Source of the DNA: Fibrella arboris
GTDB taxonomy: Bacteria > Bacteroidota > Bacteroidia > Cytophagales > Spirosomataceae
Assembly: GCF_041321095.1 (NCBI RefSeq)
Contig: NZ_JBGGWE010000007.1
Location: 248,001 to 312,000 of the forward strand
DNA length: 64,000 bases
Direction: 5' to 3'
Shown here: piece by piece, positions 26,801 to 35,756 of the stretch
How positions within the stretch are numbered: the first letter of the stretch is position 1
Layout of the letters: the number at the start of each line of letters is the position of its first letter
Notes under the pieces: generated by a model
Seen by the model: the letters and a program-made list of their open reading frames with translations, nothing else
Database searches by the model: none
What the model was told of the DNA's origin: nothing
Translations under genes and position numbers: made by a program

Positions 26801-28435
26801 ATGCACACCAACTATTATTTTCTTCGTCAACTGGCTCCTGTGCTTGAGGCCCGCTTGCAGGGGCTTTATTTCATGGAATGCTTCAGCCAGGACCGCGACG
26901 AAGTGGTGCTGGCGTTTGCGCAGGCGCGGGGGAAAGCCAACTACTACAAGCCGGTTTTCATCAAGGTTACCCTTCGCCCCGATTTTTCAGGCATACTCGT
27001 CTCCGACGACGTGCGGCGGGCGCGAACCAACAGTGTTGACCTGTTCAATAACCTGACGGGCAACGAAGGGGGCGATGATCCCGACCGGCCCGGTATGGAA
27101 ACACCCGGCAAAGCCGTGCTGGGGGTACGTTCCTTTCTGAACGAACGCTGCCTCGCCATTCAGCTTGCCGACGATTATACCCTGCTGTTCAAGTTTTTCG
27201 GCAACCGACCAAACCTGTTGATATTCAATGGAAACGCGGTTGAGGATCTGTTCAACAGCAAACTCGTTGCCGATAAGAACCTGACGCTCGACAGCATTGA
27301 TCGGCCGATCGACCAGACGGAAGCTGCATTCAATGCCGCTGGAGGTGATTACCGAAAGCTATTTCCTACGTTTGGCAAGTTGGTTCGGGCATATGTAGAA
27401 AAACGAGCGCAGGAAGCTGGCACCAGTTTCACCTGGGCCATTTTGCAGGATGTGCTGCGCAAACTCGACCAGCCCACCTACTCCCTGATCCGGTTTGAGC
27501 ATCACCCGGCATTATCGCTGGTGCCCCTGGCCGAGCCGATACGTACCTGGGCGGACCCGATCGACGCGACCAACGGTTTTTTCATTGCCTATAATGGCCA
27601 GAACGTTGTTGAGCGCGAACGAGCCGAGGTACTTCGCCTGATCGATAAGCGACTGAAACGCGCCCGCTCCCTACTCGATGCCAACCTACAACGCCTCATC
27701 AGCCGCGACGACGGACCGAGCCATGAAGAACTGGGCAACCTGCTGATGGCCAATCTGCACAACGTACCTGCGCTGCCCGGCGGCCGATCGCCCGAAACAA
27801 TTACCGTCGAGGATTTTTACCGGGATAATCGTCCGGTCACGATCCGGCTTAAGGTTGATTTGTCGCCACAGCGTAATGCGGAAGGGTATTACCGAAAAGC
27901 GAAAAACGAGCGAATAGAAAGTGAGCACCTGACGCAGCAGATCGAGTACCGCGAGAAGGAGATCGACGAGTTGCAGGCGCACCGGGCCACGATCGAGCCA
28001 ATGGTGTCGTTGAAAGAGTTGCGCAGGTATGTGAAACAGCACGGCTTGCTGGGAGACGCCCCCGCCAGCACCGACCCGGCCGAGCTGTTCAAGGAAGTGC
28101 TGTTTGAAGGCTTCGTAATTCGGATTGGGCGCAATGCCAAAAACAACGATCTGTTAACCCAGCGCTATACATACAAAGATGATCTCTGGCTCCACGCCCG
28201 CGACGTAACCGGCTCGCACGTGGTGGTGAAGTACCGGGCGGGGAAGCCCTTTCCAAAAACGGTCATCGAACGCGCGGCAGAGCTGGCAGCCTGGTACTCG
28301 AAACGGCGAACGGATAGCCTGTGCCCGGTTATTGTAACCCCCAAAAAGTTCGTCCGTAAACCAAAAGGCCTGGCTGAGGGCCAGGTCGTGGTTGAAAAAG
28401 AAGACGTAGTATTGGTTGTCCCGAGGGGAGAATGA
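26801..28435 (+). CDS. RqcH/NFACT-family protein (ribosome quality control)
   Basis: 544 residues. The N-terminal NFACT-N-like part (~1-200) precedes a helical coiled-coil middle (RAEVLRLIDKRLKRARSLLDANLQRL; TIRLKVDLSPQRNAEGYYRKAK), and the C-terminal NFACT-R (DUF814) domain has DDLWLHARDVTGSHVVVKY and SLCPVIVTPKKFVRKPKG. In other bacteria RqcH binds 50S-peptidyl-tRNA complexes and adds alanine tails to stalled nascent chains. The usual DR motif of RqcH was not located with certainty. Confidence 0.85.
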   Translation: MHTNYYFLRQLAPVLEARLQGLYFMECFSQDRDEVVLAFAQARGKANYYKPVFIKVTLRPDFSGILVSDDVRRARTNSVDLFNNLTGNEGGDDPDRPGMETPGKAVLGVRSFLNERCLAIQLADDYTLLFKFFGNRPNLLIFNGNAVEDLFNSKLVADKNLTLDSIDRPIDQTEAAFNAAGGDYRKLFPTFGKLVRAYVEKRAQEAGTSFTWAILQDVLRKLDQPTYSLIRFEHHPALSLVPLAEPIRTWADPIDATNGFFIAYNGQNVVERERAEVLRLIDKRLKRARSLLDANLQRLISRDDGPSHEELGNLLMANLHNVPALPGGRSPETITVEDFYRDNRPVTIRLKVDLSPQRNAEGYYRKAKNERIESEHLTQQIEYREKEIDELQAHRATIEPMVSLKELRRYVKQHGLLGDAPASTDPAELFKEVLFEGFVIRIGRNAKNNDLLTQRYTYKDDLWLHARDVTGSHVVVKYRAGKPFPKTVIERAAELAAWYSKRRTDSLCPVIVTPKKFVRKPKGLAEGQVVVEKEDVVLVVPRGE

Positions 28436-28438
28436 ATG

Positions 28439-28553
28439 GCGAAAGAGCGAGAGAGAGTGAAAGAGTGAATGGCGAAAGGGTGAAAGGTTGCTTACGCGGA
28501 ATCACCTACTGGCGTAAGCAACCTTTCACTCTATCACTCTATCGCTCTTTCGC
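28439..28553. terminator. Long imperfect inverted repeat between convergent genes
   Basis: The right arm (28512-28553, 42 bases) pairs with the left arm (28439-28497), which carries an extra ~15 bases. The right arm includes the last codons and stop of the minus-strand glycosyltransferase, so the left arm is an inverted copy of that gene end placed just after the RqcH-like gene. Confidence 0.8.
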
Positions 28554-29783
28554 GATACACTTACTCATGTCCTGCCATGTCTTGTCCCATGAGTTTGCGT
28601 TCAGGAACTGGTCAATGGCTTCCCAGCTTTTGGGGTGTTCCTGTTTCAGGGCTTTATCAATGGCGGCTTCAAACTCAGCGGCGGTAGAAGCGATCTGGGT
28701 GAATCCCTTCGCACCGTAGGTACGTACCACATCCCGGATAGGCGTCGACACGGTCGGTAGGCCGGCAGCCAGGTATTCAGGTGTTTTAGTCGGGCTGATA
28801 AACTTCGTCGACTCATTCAGCGCAAAAGGAAGCATGGCTACATCCCACCCACTGAAATAAGCGGGCAACTCTTTATACGACTTCATGCCCAGATAGTGCA
28901 CGTTAGACGAATGAGGCAGCGTAGCCGGGTTGATTTTTACGATCGGCCCCAGAATGACGAATTGCCAGTCGGGGCGGCGCTGAGCCAGATCGCGAAGCAA
29001 ATCAACGTCGAAACGCTCGTCAATCACACCTGAAAAACCAATGCGTGGCTGCGGAATCTGAGCCTGATCGGCCGGGTCGGCCTGGCGGCGGCGGGCTTTT
29101 GAGAAATGCACAAAATCAATACTGCTCGGAAAGGCATGCGCATGCGGATGGCGTGTGCGTTTGGCTTCGTACAGGCTATACCCGCCGGTAAATACCTGGT
29201 CGGCACGACTCATCAGCATGGTCTCCAGGTTGATCAGCTCACGGGGAGCACCCAAAAACGCCGATAGCTCATCCATGCAGTCATAGACAATACGGTCGGG
29301 TGTCAGGTGGTCGCTGAATAACAGGGCCATCGGCGTATAGTACCAGGCAACGTAGCTGGTTATACGTTCTGATTCAATGAGCTGATCGACCATCCGGCGC
29401 TGATAGGCCAGCACATCCTGATGCGGGGTTCCGTGCGGAATGTGTGGTACGATCACTTTAAGCCGGTCACCTTCTGAACGTACCTCGACCCGCAACTCAT
29501 GACCCCAGATTGGTTCTTCCAGGAACCAGACGGTCATTTGCTCACTGGCCCGGCTCAACAGATGCTGGGGGCGTTGATAAACGAAATTCCACCGTAGATG
29601 GGAGAAACAAATCAGATGCTCGGGCAGTGCCGCCTGGTCTCCAGTTGCATCAGCTACGCGCCCTGGATTGCTGGTTTTATTCAGGTCTGTCGTCGTCAGC
29701 AAATTGTTCACTGATGTGTTTTTCGACAGATGTTCGTTTGTTGATACGTCTGATGGAGACGATGAGTAATCACTAAGTTTCAT
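28539..29783 (-). CDS. Glycosyltransferase (GT4-like, GT-B fold)
   Basis: 414 residues. After a variable ~50-residue hydrophilic leader the protein opens with ICFSHLRWNFVYQRPQHLLS, typical of a glycosyltransferase family acting on exopolysaccharide or glycolipid. The C-terminal Rossmann domain has IGFSGVIDERFDVDLL, FVILGPIVKI and the nucleotide-sugar motif region PTKTPEYLAAGLPTVSTP. No membrane helix. The acceptor and donor sugars are not determinable. Confidence 0.85.
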   Translation of the reverse strand: MKLSDYSSSPSDVSTNEHLSKNTSVNNLLTTTDLNKTSNPGRVADATGDQAALPEHLICFSHLRWNFVYQRPQHLLSRASEQMTVWFLEEPIWGHELRVEVRSEGDRLKVIVPHIPHGTPHQDVLAYQRRMVDQLIESERITSYVAWYYTPMALLFSDHLTPDRIVYDCMDELSAFLGAPRELINLETMLMSRADQVFTGGYSLYEAKRTRHPHAHAFPSSIDFVHFSKARRRQADPADQAQIPQPRIGFSGVIDERFDVDLLRDLAQRRPDWQFVILGPIVKINPATLPHSSNVHYLGMKSYKELPAYFSGWDVAMLPFALNESTKFISPTKTPEYLAAGLPTVSTPIRDVVRTYGAKGFTQIASTAAEFEAAIDKALKQEHPKSWEAIDQFLNANSWDKTWQDMSKCIAKER

Positions 29784-30013
29784 GAGAAGGCGACGAAAAC
29801 GGTTAACAAAAGGCCAAACCCGTTTGAGCAGGGCACACGCCTAACCATAGCGAGTCAATTTCTCGTAGAGTTAGTAATGACACCTGAAAACGTATTGATT
29901 GACAAACGGCCTGACGGCGGCGTGTACAACAAAAACCGGGAGATACAGACAATGTTAACCCGCCCGAGAGATACTTAGGCAATGGTCCTCGCTAATTGGT
30001 TACGAATGGTGAC

Positions 30014-30466
30014 TTAGTAGGCCTTCGTAAGTACCTTCCCCTGGTTTAATTCCCACAGATACCCGTCAGGATCAGAGAAATAGATCTGAACGACCCCATC
30101 AAAACGGGTTTGTTTATGGAACGTCAGGTTATGGGCTTTCAGGTACGCTTCCGATTTGTCGATATTATCGACGAACAAGGCAATATGACTGGCATTTTTG
30201 TCGTGGATGATCTCTTCGGTACGCCCGGCCATAAGGTGAATCTGCTGCCCATTGCCCAGGTCAAACCACGACCGGATAGCCTTCAGGTTTTCGGGTACAG
30301 GAATCGGTTTAAGGCCCATCACATCGCGGAAGAACGCGGTGCTGACTGCCATGTCTTTTACGTGTAAAGCCAGGTGATTGTGGCCAACGATACCCAGTTT
30401 ATCCTGCGCCACAGCAAACTGAGCCAGCAACAGAAGAGGAAGCAAAAAACGCATGGATGATTTCAT
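30014..30466 (-). CDS. Exported VOC-superfamily (glyoxalase-fold) protein
   Basis: 150 residues with signal peptide LLPLLLLAQFAVAQ. A single VOC module follows: NHLALHVKDMAVSTAFFRDVMGL, IHLMAG, HIALFVDNIDKSEAYLK and YFSDPDGYLWELNQG. Candidate metal ligands are the first His of NHLALHV, His in IHLM, His in SHIALF and Glu in LWEL. Extracytoplasmic VOC proteins are unusual since most are cytosolic. Substrate unknown. Confidence 0.85.
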   Translation of the reverse strand: MKSSMRFLLPLLLLAQFAVAQDKLGIVGHNHLALHVKDMAVSTAFFRDVMGLKPIPVPENLKAIRSWFDLGNGQQIHLMAGRTEEIIHDKNASHIALFVDNIDKSEAYLKAHNLTFHKQTRFDGVVQIYFSDPDGYLWELNQGKVLTKAY

Positions 30467-30859
30467 TCGAAGTGGTATTGCTATGTTCTAAAACTATATC
30501 AACTAATAAACTGCCGGGCCCTGCTTTCCTACTGGAAACAGAGTAAACAGCCATAACGCGTGTACTACAAACCCGGGCTCATAAAGTCGACTCTTGACCG
30601 TGAAGCGAATCAACTAAATCAACGAAGGCGTTTACCGGCCATCAGGACTTCACTCACAGCGCTTTACCCCACTTTTGCGCTTGTCAACACTTCTTATCGC
30701 TGACAATGAAACGAACGGTAAACAGAAAACCAGATATATTAGACGGCACTCGAGAAAACGTAATGTTCCAGGTCGGAGGCAGGGCGGGGAAGAGCCAAAC
30801 ACTACAATCCATGCATTCCCTGGCTGAGCCATCGTGTAATACTAAATTTCCTGCTGTTA
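30467..30859. other. 393-base intergenic region, no gene seen
   Basis: Lies between the starts of the VOC gene (minus) and the acyltransferase gene (plus). Two short minus-strand frames (60-66 codons) overlap each other and have no recognisable protein features. Presumably holds two promoters; none could be fixed. Confidence 0.5.
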
Positions 30860-31972
30860 ATGAACCATAATGAACTGGGCACAAAGCCGCATTATCAAAT
30901 ACTGGATGGCCTTCGGGGGGTAGCCGCTATCATCGTAGTATGCTTTCACCTTGCCGAGCCGCTGGCCAAAACCCACCTCGACAATGTTGTCAACCATGGT
31001 TACCTGGCCGTTGATTTTTTCTTTCTTTTATCCGGCTTCGTTATTGGGTATGCCTACGACGACCGCTGGGACAAATTAACCGTCGGCGGTTTTCTTCGGC
31101 GGCGCCTCGAGCGGTTGCAACCACTTGTTGTCCTGGGCATGACGCTCGGCGCCGTGGGCTTTTACTTGACCGACTCAACCATATGGCCGCTTATTCACAC
31201 AGTGCCTGTATGGAAGCTGATCGTCGTTATGCTGATCGGCTACACGCTTATACCCATACCTATTTCTATGGACATACGCGGCTGGCAAGAAATGCACCCG
31301 CTCAATAGTGTTGGCTGGTCCTTATTTTTCGAGTATATCGTGAATATCCTCTACGCGCTGGGCTTACGAAAATTGCCGAATAAAGCGCTGGCTTGTTTCG
31401 TCGTACTGGCAGGCGCCTTGCTTTTGCAAGTTGCGGTTACTAGCCCAAATGGAGACGTTACCGGTGGCTGGACACTAAATGCTGAACACATGCGCATCGG
31501 GATAACGCGCACCTTATTTCCCTTTTTTGCCGGTTTGCTCTTATCACGGGTATCGCGGCCTGCCTATATCAAAAATGCGTTCTTATGGTGTAGCCTGCTG
31601 GTGGCGGCTGTTTTGTTTATGCCCAGAATAGGGGGTGCAACGCATCTTTGGCTGAATGGTTTGTACGAAGCTTTTTGCATCATCATTGTCTTTCCGCTCA
31701 TTGTCTACATCGGTGCCAGCGGGGTGGTGCAGAATCAAACGGAAGAGAGAATTTGTCAGTTTCTTGGCAACCTGTCGTATCCCTTATACATGACGCATTA
31801 CGTGCTTGTCTATTTCTACGTGGCATGGGTAAGCAATCACAGCGGCATTACAGTAGGGCAGGCCTGGCCCCGTGCGCTACTCACCTTCTCCGGCGCTATC
31901 GTGCTGGCTTATGCCAGTTTAACGGTGTATGATGAACCGGTAAGAGCGTGGTTGCGAAAAAAGCTGGCGTAG
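30860..31972 (+). CDS. Acyltransferase family 3 membrane protein
   Basis: 370 residues with about ten membrane helices. The family opening YQILDGLRGVAAIIVVCFHL (~13-32, with catalytic-type His) and the RxR-like motif GGFLRRRLERLQPL are present, as are FFFLLSGFVIGYAY and a central WSLFFEYIVNIL. Such OafA/NodX-type enzymes move acyl groups onto exported polysaccharides or lipids. A second member of the family sits at 57.9 kb. Confidence 0.9.
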   Translation: MNHNELGTKPHYQILDGLRGVAAIIVVCFHLAEPLAKTHLDNVVNHGYLAVDFFFLLSGFVIGYAYDDRWDKLTVGGFLRRRLERLQPLVVLGMTLGAVGFYLTDSTIWPLIHTVPVWKLIVVMLIGYTLIPIPISMDIRGWQEMHPLNSVGWSLFFEYIVNILYALGLRKLPNKALACFVVLAGALLLQVAVTSPNGDVTGGWTLNAEHMRIGITRTLFPFFAGLLLSRVSRPAYIKNAFLWCSLLVAAVLFMPRIGGATHLWLNGLYEAFCIIIVFPLIVYIGASGVVQNQTEERICQFLGNLSYPLYMTHYVLVYFYVAWVSNHSGITVGQAWPRALLTFSGAIVLAYASLTVYDEPVRAWLRKKLA

Positions 31973-31992
31973 CGAAAAGAAGCTTACCCTGA

Positions 31993-32091
31993 ACCAATAA
32001 TGCTTTCCGTGAAGCCAGTTGGCTGAAAAACGAGCTGAAGCAGGCGAAAGCACAGCCAGCCAACCGGAGCGAGTTGTTGATCAACTACTGA
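31993..32091 (+). pseudogene. Possible remnant of a gene 3' end
   Basis: A 32-codon open stretch without start codon reads AFREASWLKNELKQAKAQ and ends LLINY-stop. The composition looks coding, but no complete gene surrounds it. Weakly supported. Confidence 0.2.
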
Positions 32092-32097
32092 TCGCGT

Positions 32098-33081
32098 CTA
32101 CATCGCCAGCAATTCCTGCCAGAAGCGTTCATTGACGTGAACACCTTTTTCCAGGCTCTCTGTGCGGCGGGCCAACGTGTTCTCGCCGGGATACGAAATC
32201 GAGTCGCCGGGCTTTACCAACGCACTTGATCTGGTGTACGCAATGATTTCATCAATCAGGGAAGTATGCATCTCCGGGTTTTTGATGCAGATAAAGCACT
32301 GCGAAACGCCAGATTCGTTGCCGCTGTTGGTGATGGCGGCAACCGATTGTCCACCGCTCAGGGCGGTCAGCAACACATCGAGCAGCATGGAAAGGCCCGA
32401 GCCCTTCCAGAACCCAACTGGCAGAGCTCGTTGCGTCTGACGAATCGCTTCCGGGTCTGTTGTTAAGTTGCCGTCCATATCGTACCCACCCGGAAGCGGC
32501 AACTGCTTCTTGTCAGCAGCATACTGACCAATTTTCCCGTATGAATACTGCGACACGGCCATATCGAGTACAATATGTCCGCCCTGTTTGGGCACGGCAA
32601 TCACAAAGGGGTTATTGCCAAGTCTGGGCTGGGTGCCGCCCCACGGCGGAATGTTGGCGATGGTATTGGTGAAACAGATGCCAATGTAGCCCGCCTCGGC
32701 TGCCTGCCAGCCGTAGGTGCCACCACGCATCCAATGGTTCGTATTCTTGATGGCCACGCAGCCGATCCCGTTTTCGTTGGCAAGTTTTATGGCGCGATCC
32801 ATGCACAGGGTGGCGTTGTACATGCCCGGAGCCAGATGGCCGTCCCATCGTTCAATGGCGCCCGTAGCCGACACAATGATAGGCTCCGCATCGGGTTTGA
32901 TCAGTCCCTCCTGTACGAATTTCACGAAAACCGGAAATCGGTTGAGGCCGTGCGTTTCGACGCCGTCGCGGCTGTTTTCGGCAAAAATCCGGGCACACAG
33001 TTCCGCTTTCGATTCCTCGAAAGAAAGATCTACTAACACCCGTTTTAACTCAGCTTTCAGTTGGTCGAAAGGGACTCGCAT
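32098..33081 (-). CDS. yiaK: 2,3-diketo-L-gulonate reductase (YiaK/DlgD-like)
   Basis: 327 residues, a standard length for the malate/L-lactate dehydrogenase (LDH2) family. The YiaK signature KNTNHWMRGGTYGWQAAE and FTNTIANIPPWGG is very close to characterised YiaK. ETHGLNRFP near the N-terminus and GSGLSMLLDVL complete the NAD(P)H- and substrate-binding core. It reduces 2,3-diketo-L-gulonate to 3-dehydro-L-gulonate in ascorbate/gulonate-type sugar acid breakdown. No companion pathway genes lie nearby. Confidence 0.9.
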   Translation of the reverse strand: MRVPFDQLKAELKRVLVDLSFEESKAELCARIFAENSRDGVETHGLNRFPVFVKFVQEGLIKPDAEPIIVSATGAIERWDGHLAPGMYNATLCMDRAIKLANENGIGCVAIKNTNHWMRGGTYGWQAAEAGYIGICFTNTIANIPPWGGTQPRLGNNPFVIAVPKQGGHIVLDMAVSQYSYGKIGQYAADKKQLPLPGGYDMDGNLTTDPEAIRQTQRALPVGFWKGSGLSMLLDVLLTALSGGQSVAAITNSGNESGVSQCFICIKNPEMHTSLIDEIIAYTRSSALVKPGDSISYPGENTLARRTESLEKGVHVNERFWQELLAM

Positions 33082-33096
33082 AAGGGTAGGTTCTGT

Positions 33097-33164
33097 AACG
33101 CCGAGGCTCCAGCTTCGGTAGTCATTGAGCTGTTCACTACTACCGAAGCTGGAGCCTCGGTGTT
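33097..33164. repeat. CCGAAGCT-type inverted repeat, copy 1
   Basis: Arms 33097-33122 and 33139-33164 pair over 26 bases with one mismatch. Within each arm the segment around GCTCCAGC is itself nearly palindromic. The sequence is closely related to the repeats at 35211-35271 and 46451-46520. It lies between two minus-strand genes. Confidence 0.9.
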
Positions 33165-33169
33165 CCGTT

Positions 33170-35185
33170 CTACTTCACCAATACGGCTGTGCTTTTGGGT
33201 CCGTCGGCGGTTTGGAGGCGGAGGACGTACCTGCCTGCCGGAAGTGACTTGAGCGAAAGGGTACGTACCTGTTTGCCTGCAGGTACGTTGCTATCGGCCT
33301 GTGTGGATACAGGTTGCCCTAGCAGGTTAACGAGCGAGACCGTCAGCGGTCCTGCTGTTTGTGTGGTGAACTCGGCAGTGAGCAGTTCGTTACCGGGGTT
33401 TGGAAAAACACGCAACTGAATTGCCTCTTCGGTAGCCAGCACGACCGGTTCAACGGGGGCCGTGGTTTGCGTAACCGTAGTCCCGCGCAGAATCCAGGTG
33501 TTCGGGTCAATGACCACGTTGGTCACCGTGCCTTTTCCCGTAACGGTAAACGACTGCACCGACTGATCGTTAAAGACCGTAATCGTGCTGTCGCCAGCCG
33601 ATGATTGCACCGTGATTTGCACCGGCATGGTAAATGAAGCCGGGTTGGAGCTGGTTGCCGTTTGGCTAAGCCGTACCACAGCCCGGTTTGTACCAGCAAC
33701 CGGGGCCACCGAATAGCTGTAGATTGGGTAGCCCTCGCCATAGAACCACTCGCGGAAGAAATAGCCCAGGTTCTTGCCCGACGCGGTTTCCATCACTTTC
33801 TGAAAGTCTTCGGTGACGGCTGTGCTGTAGGCCGATGGCGAACTGGCGTAGGCTTTCATGCCCTTGAAAAAGTCGGTATCGCCCAAAACGCCCCGTAACA
33901 TATGCAACACCACGGCTCCTTTCGAGTAGGTGCGGTTACTGTCGAAAATCTGGTTGATATCGGCTACATTTTGCACATACAACGTACCTGATGCTGCCCG
34001 CGCCCGCGAAATAAAGCTGCCCATGTAGCTTCTATAGCTGGCCGAACCGCCCAACGCTTCCTGATAAATGGCTTCTCCATACGACGCGAACCCTTCATTG
34101 AGCCAGATGTTCTGCCAATTACGGCAGGTGATTTTGTCGCCAAACCATTGGTGCATCAGTTCGTGCGAAATGGTCGTGCGGGTCATGGCGCTCTTAATGA
34201 TCGATGTGGCGGTCTGGTGCTCCATACCACCACCCCAACGGAACTGGGCGTGCCCGTATTTCTCGCGGATGAACGGGTACGTTCCGAACAGGTCAGAGAA
34301 GACCGTAATCATGTTGTTGGTTTCGGTCAGGGCTGTTTTCACGCTGGCCAGATCTTCCGGAAAAACGTAGTGCGACACGGGCATGGTCACGCCCTGGTAC
34401 GTCAGCGGATTGTCGTACAGCGTGTAGTTCGAGCAGGCAATCGAGATGAGGTACTGCGCAATGGGGTAGCTGTTTTTCCAGCGGTATGTCTTGGTGCCAT
34501 CGCTATTGGTTGTTACACCCTGCAACAGGCCGTTAGACACCGACACAAAGAACGGTGCCATGGTGATGTTCACCGCCGACGAGTCTACTTTATCGGCGGG
34601 GGTGTCTTTGCAGGGAAACCAGTCAGACGCCCCATAGGGTTCGCTAAGCGTATAAATCAGGGGGTCGCTTGTGGTTTCGTGGGTACTGAACACAAACGCC
34701 TGGTCGGTCAGGCTGGCGTTGGGCGTAACGGGCAACCCCTGGTAATACACCGTGACGCGGCCAGTTTGGCCTTTGGTAATCGTCTGCGGCAACGTAATGG
34801 TCAGCCGGTTGCTCTGGTGCGTATACGTCAGTTTCTGCAGGCCCGACTTCACCGAGTCCACTTTCATTGACGTATTGAAGTCGAGGTAAAACTGCGAGAG
34901 CGTGGCGCTATTGGCTTTTAAGGTCACGTTGTTAACGCCGCGCAGGTAATTGGGTGAGGTGGTTACGCGCAGATCAAGCCCATAATAAGTGACGTCGATC
35001 GTGGAATCGCCGATGGCCTGTACCGTAGGCGCCAGTTGCCGACCCGACGCCTGCCCTGTCTGGAAAAGCTTACCGAAATAGCGCACCTTACCCTCGGCAC
35101 AAACGTCGGCTCCCAACTGATCGGTTTGGGCATAGGTGGCTGTCAGCAGCAGCCCGTTTATCAACAAAAAGAAGATGTGTTTCAT
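33170..35185 (-). CDS. Secreted M1-family aminopeptidase with T9SS sorting domain
   Basis: 671 residues with signal peptide (FFLLINGLLLTATYAQ). The M1 N-terminal beta domain is followed by the zinc site HELMHQWFGDKITCRNWQ with LNEGFASYGE 18 residues on (HExxH-18-E). The GAMEN-like exopeptidase motif appears as WGGGMEHQT. The last ~80 residues (FPNPGNELLTAEF, LVNLLGQPV, LPAGRYVLRL, STAVLVK) form a type A T9SS C-terminal domain, so it is secreted or cell-surface attached. Confidence 0.93.
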   Translation of the reverse strand: MKHIFFLLINGLLLTATYAQTDQLGADVCAEGKVRYFGKLFQTGQASGRQLAPTVQAIGDSTIDVTYYGLDLRVTTSPNYLRGVNNVTLKANSATLSQFYLDFNTSMKVDSVKSGLQKLTYTHQSNRLTITLPQTITKGQTGRVTVYYQGLPVTPNASLTDQAFVFSTHETTSDPLIYTLSEPYGASDWFPCKDTPADKVDSSAVNITMAPFFVSVSNGLLQGVTTNSDGTKTYRWKNSYPIAQYLISIACSNYTLYDNPLTYQGVTMPVSHYVFPEDLASVKTALTETNNMITVFSDLFGTYPFIREKYGHAQFRWGGGMEHQTATSIIKSAMTRTTISHELMHQWFGDKITCRNWQNIWLNEGFASYGEAIYQEALGGSASYRSYMGSFISRARAASGTLYVQNVADINQIFDSNRTYSKGAVVLHMLRGVLGDTDFFKGMKAYASSPSAYSTAVTEDFQKVMETASGKNLGYFFREWFYGEGYPIYSYSVAPVAGTNRAVVRLSQTATSSNPASFTMPVQITVQSSAGDSTITVFNDQSVQSFTVTGKGTVTNVVIDPNTWILRGTTVTQTTAPVEPVVLATEEAIQLRVFPNPGNELLTAEFTTQTAGPLTVSLVNLLGQPVSTQADSNVPAGKQVRTLSLKSLPAGRYVLRLQTADGPKSTAVLVK

Positions 35186-35210
35186 AAACTTGTAACGTCG
35201 AAACGGTCCG

Positions 35211-35271
35211 CCGCACGGCTCCAGCTTCGGAAGTCATTGAGTTGTTCACTACCGAAGCTGGAGCTCCGGCG
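35211..35271. repeat. CCGAAGCT-type inverted repeat, copy 2
   Basis: Core arms 35218-35234 and 35248-35264 pair over 17 bases with one mismatch. The loop TCATTGAG.TGTTC is shared with copy 1, showing common descent rather than chance. Arms are less perfect than in copies 1 and 3. Confidence 0.8.
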
Positions 35272-35276
35272 CTACC

Positions 35277-35693
35277 TTATTCAATTCGTACAATGAATGT
35301 TCTGGGGTCGTGGCCAACCTGTACTCGACACTCGTTGAAGTTGGGCGCTGAAAAACGGGGGCGAATATTATTGCTGAATCCGTAGGGTTCACGTGGAATC
35401 AGAAAGCGGGTATCGATCTTGCCGTTGTTGTTCAGGTCATGAAAAACAGCCAGCGCATAATCGCCGGGATCAACCTCGAAAATGGCATGAATGCTACCTT
35501 TCGTAGCTTTTACCTGTTTGGATTCGGCAGGTCTACACTTGTTGGGGAAACCATCGCAGGGTCTGAAAAAACCTATCTCAACGCTGCCTGTGGCGGCCTG
35601 TACGTTTTGTACCTCTACCGTAACCTGAGTTTTGCGGGCAGGAGGTAGCGCGCAGGTTGCTAACAGGTGCAGTAACGGCAGGAAAATGAGCAT
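35277..35693 (-). CDS. DUF2141 exported protein
   Basis: 138 residues. The first ~15 form an export signal, possibly with a lipid-type cysteine (LLATCAL). The body matches DUF2141: YALAVFHDLNNNGKIDTR and IPREPYGFSNN are the domain hallmarks, with a likely Ca-type acidic loop (DLNNNGKID). Function of the family is unknown; it is common at the outer surface of Bacteroidota. Confidence 0.85.
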   Translation of the reverse strand: MLIFLPLLHLLATCALPPARKTQVTVEVQNVQAATGSVEIGFFRPCDGFPNKCRPAESKQVKATKGSIHAIFEVDPGDYALAVFHDLNNNGKIDTRFLIPREPYGFSNNIRPRFSAPNFNECRVQVGHDPRTFIVRIE

Positions 35694-35756
35694 AAGCGAA
35701 ACTGTTTTCTTTGAAACGAAATTAACTTGCGTACTGATGCTTTGCTAACCGACCGT

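Noticed and set aside
30650..30884. Two short minus-strand frames upstream of the acyltransferase
   Set aside because: Overlap one another in different frames, low-complexity, no start signal; likely noncoding.
34148..34870. 240-codon plus-strand frame inside the M1 aminopeptidase
   Set aside because: Antisense to a clear peptidase with HExxH and sorting domain; no family features.
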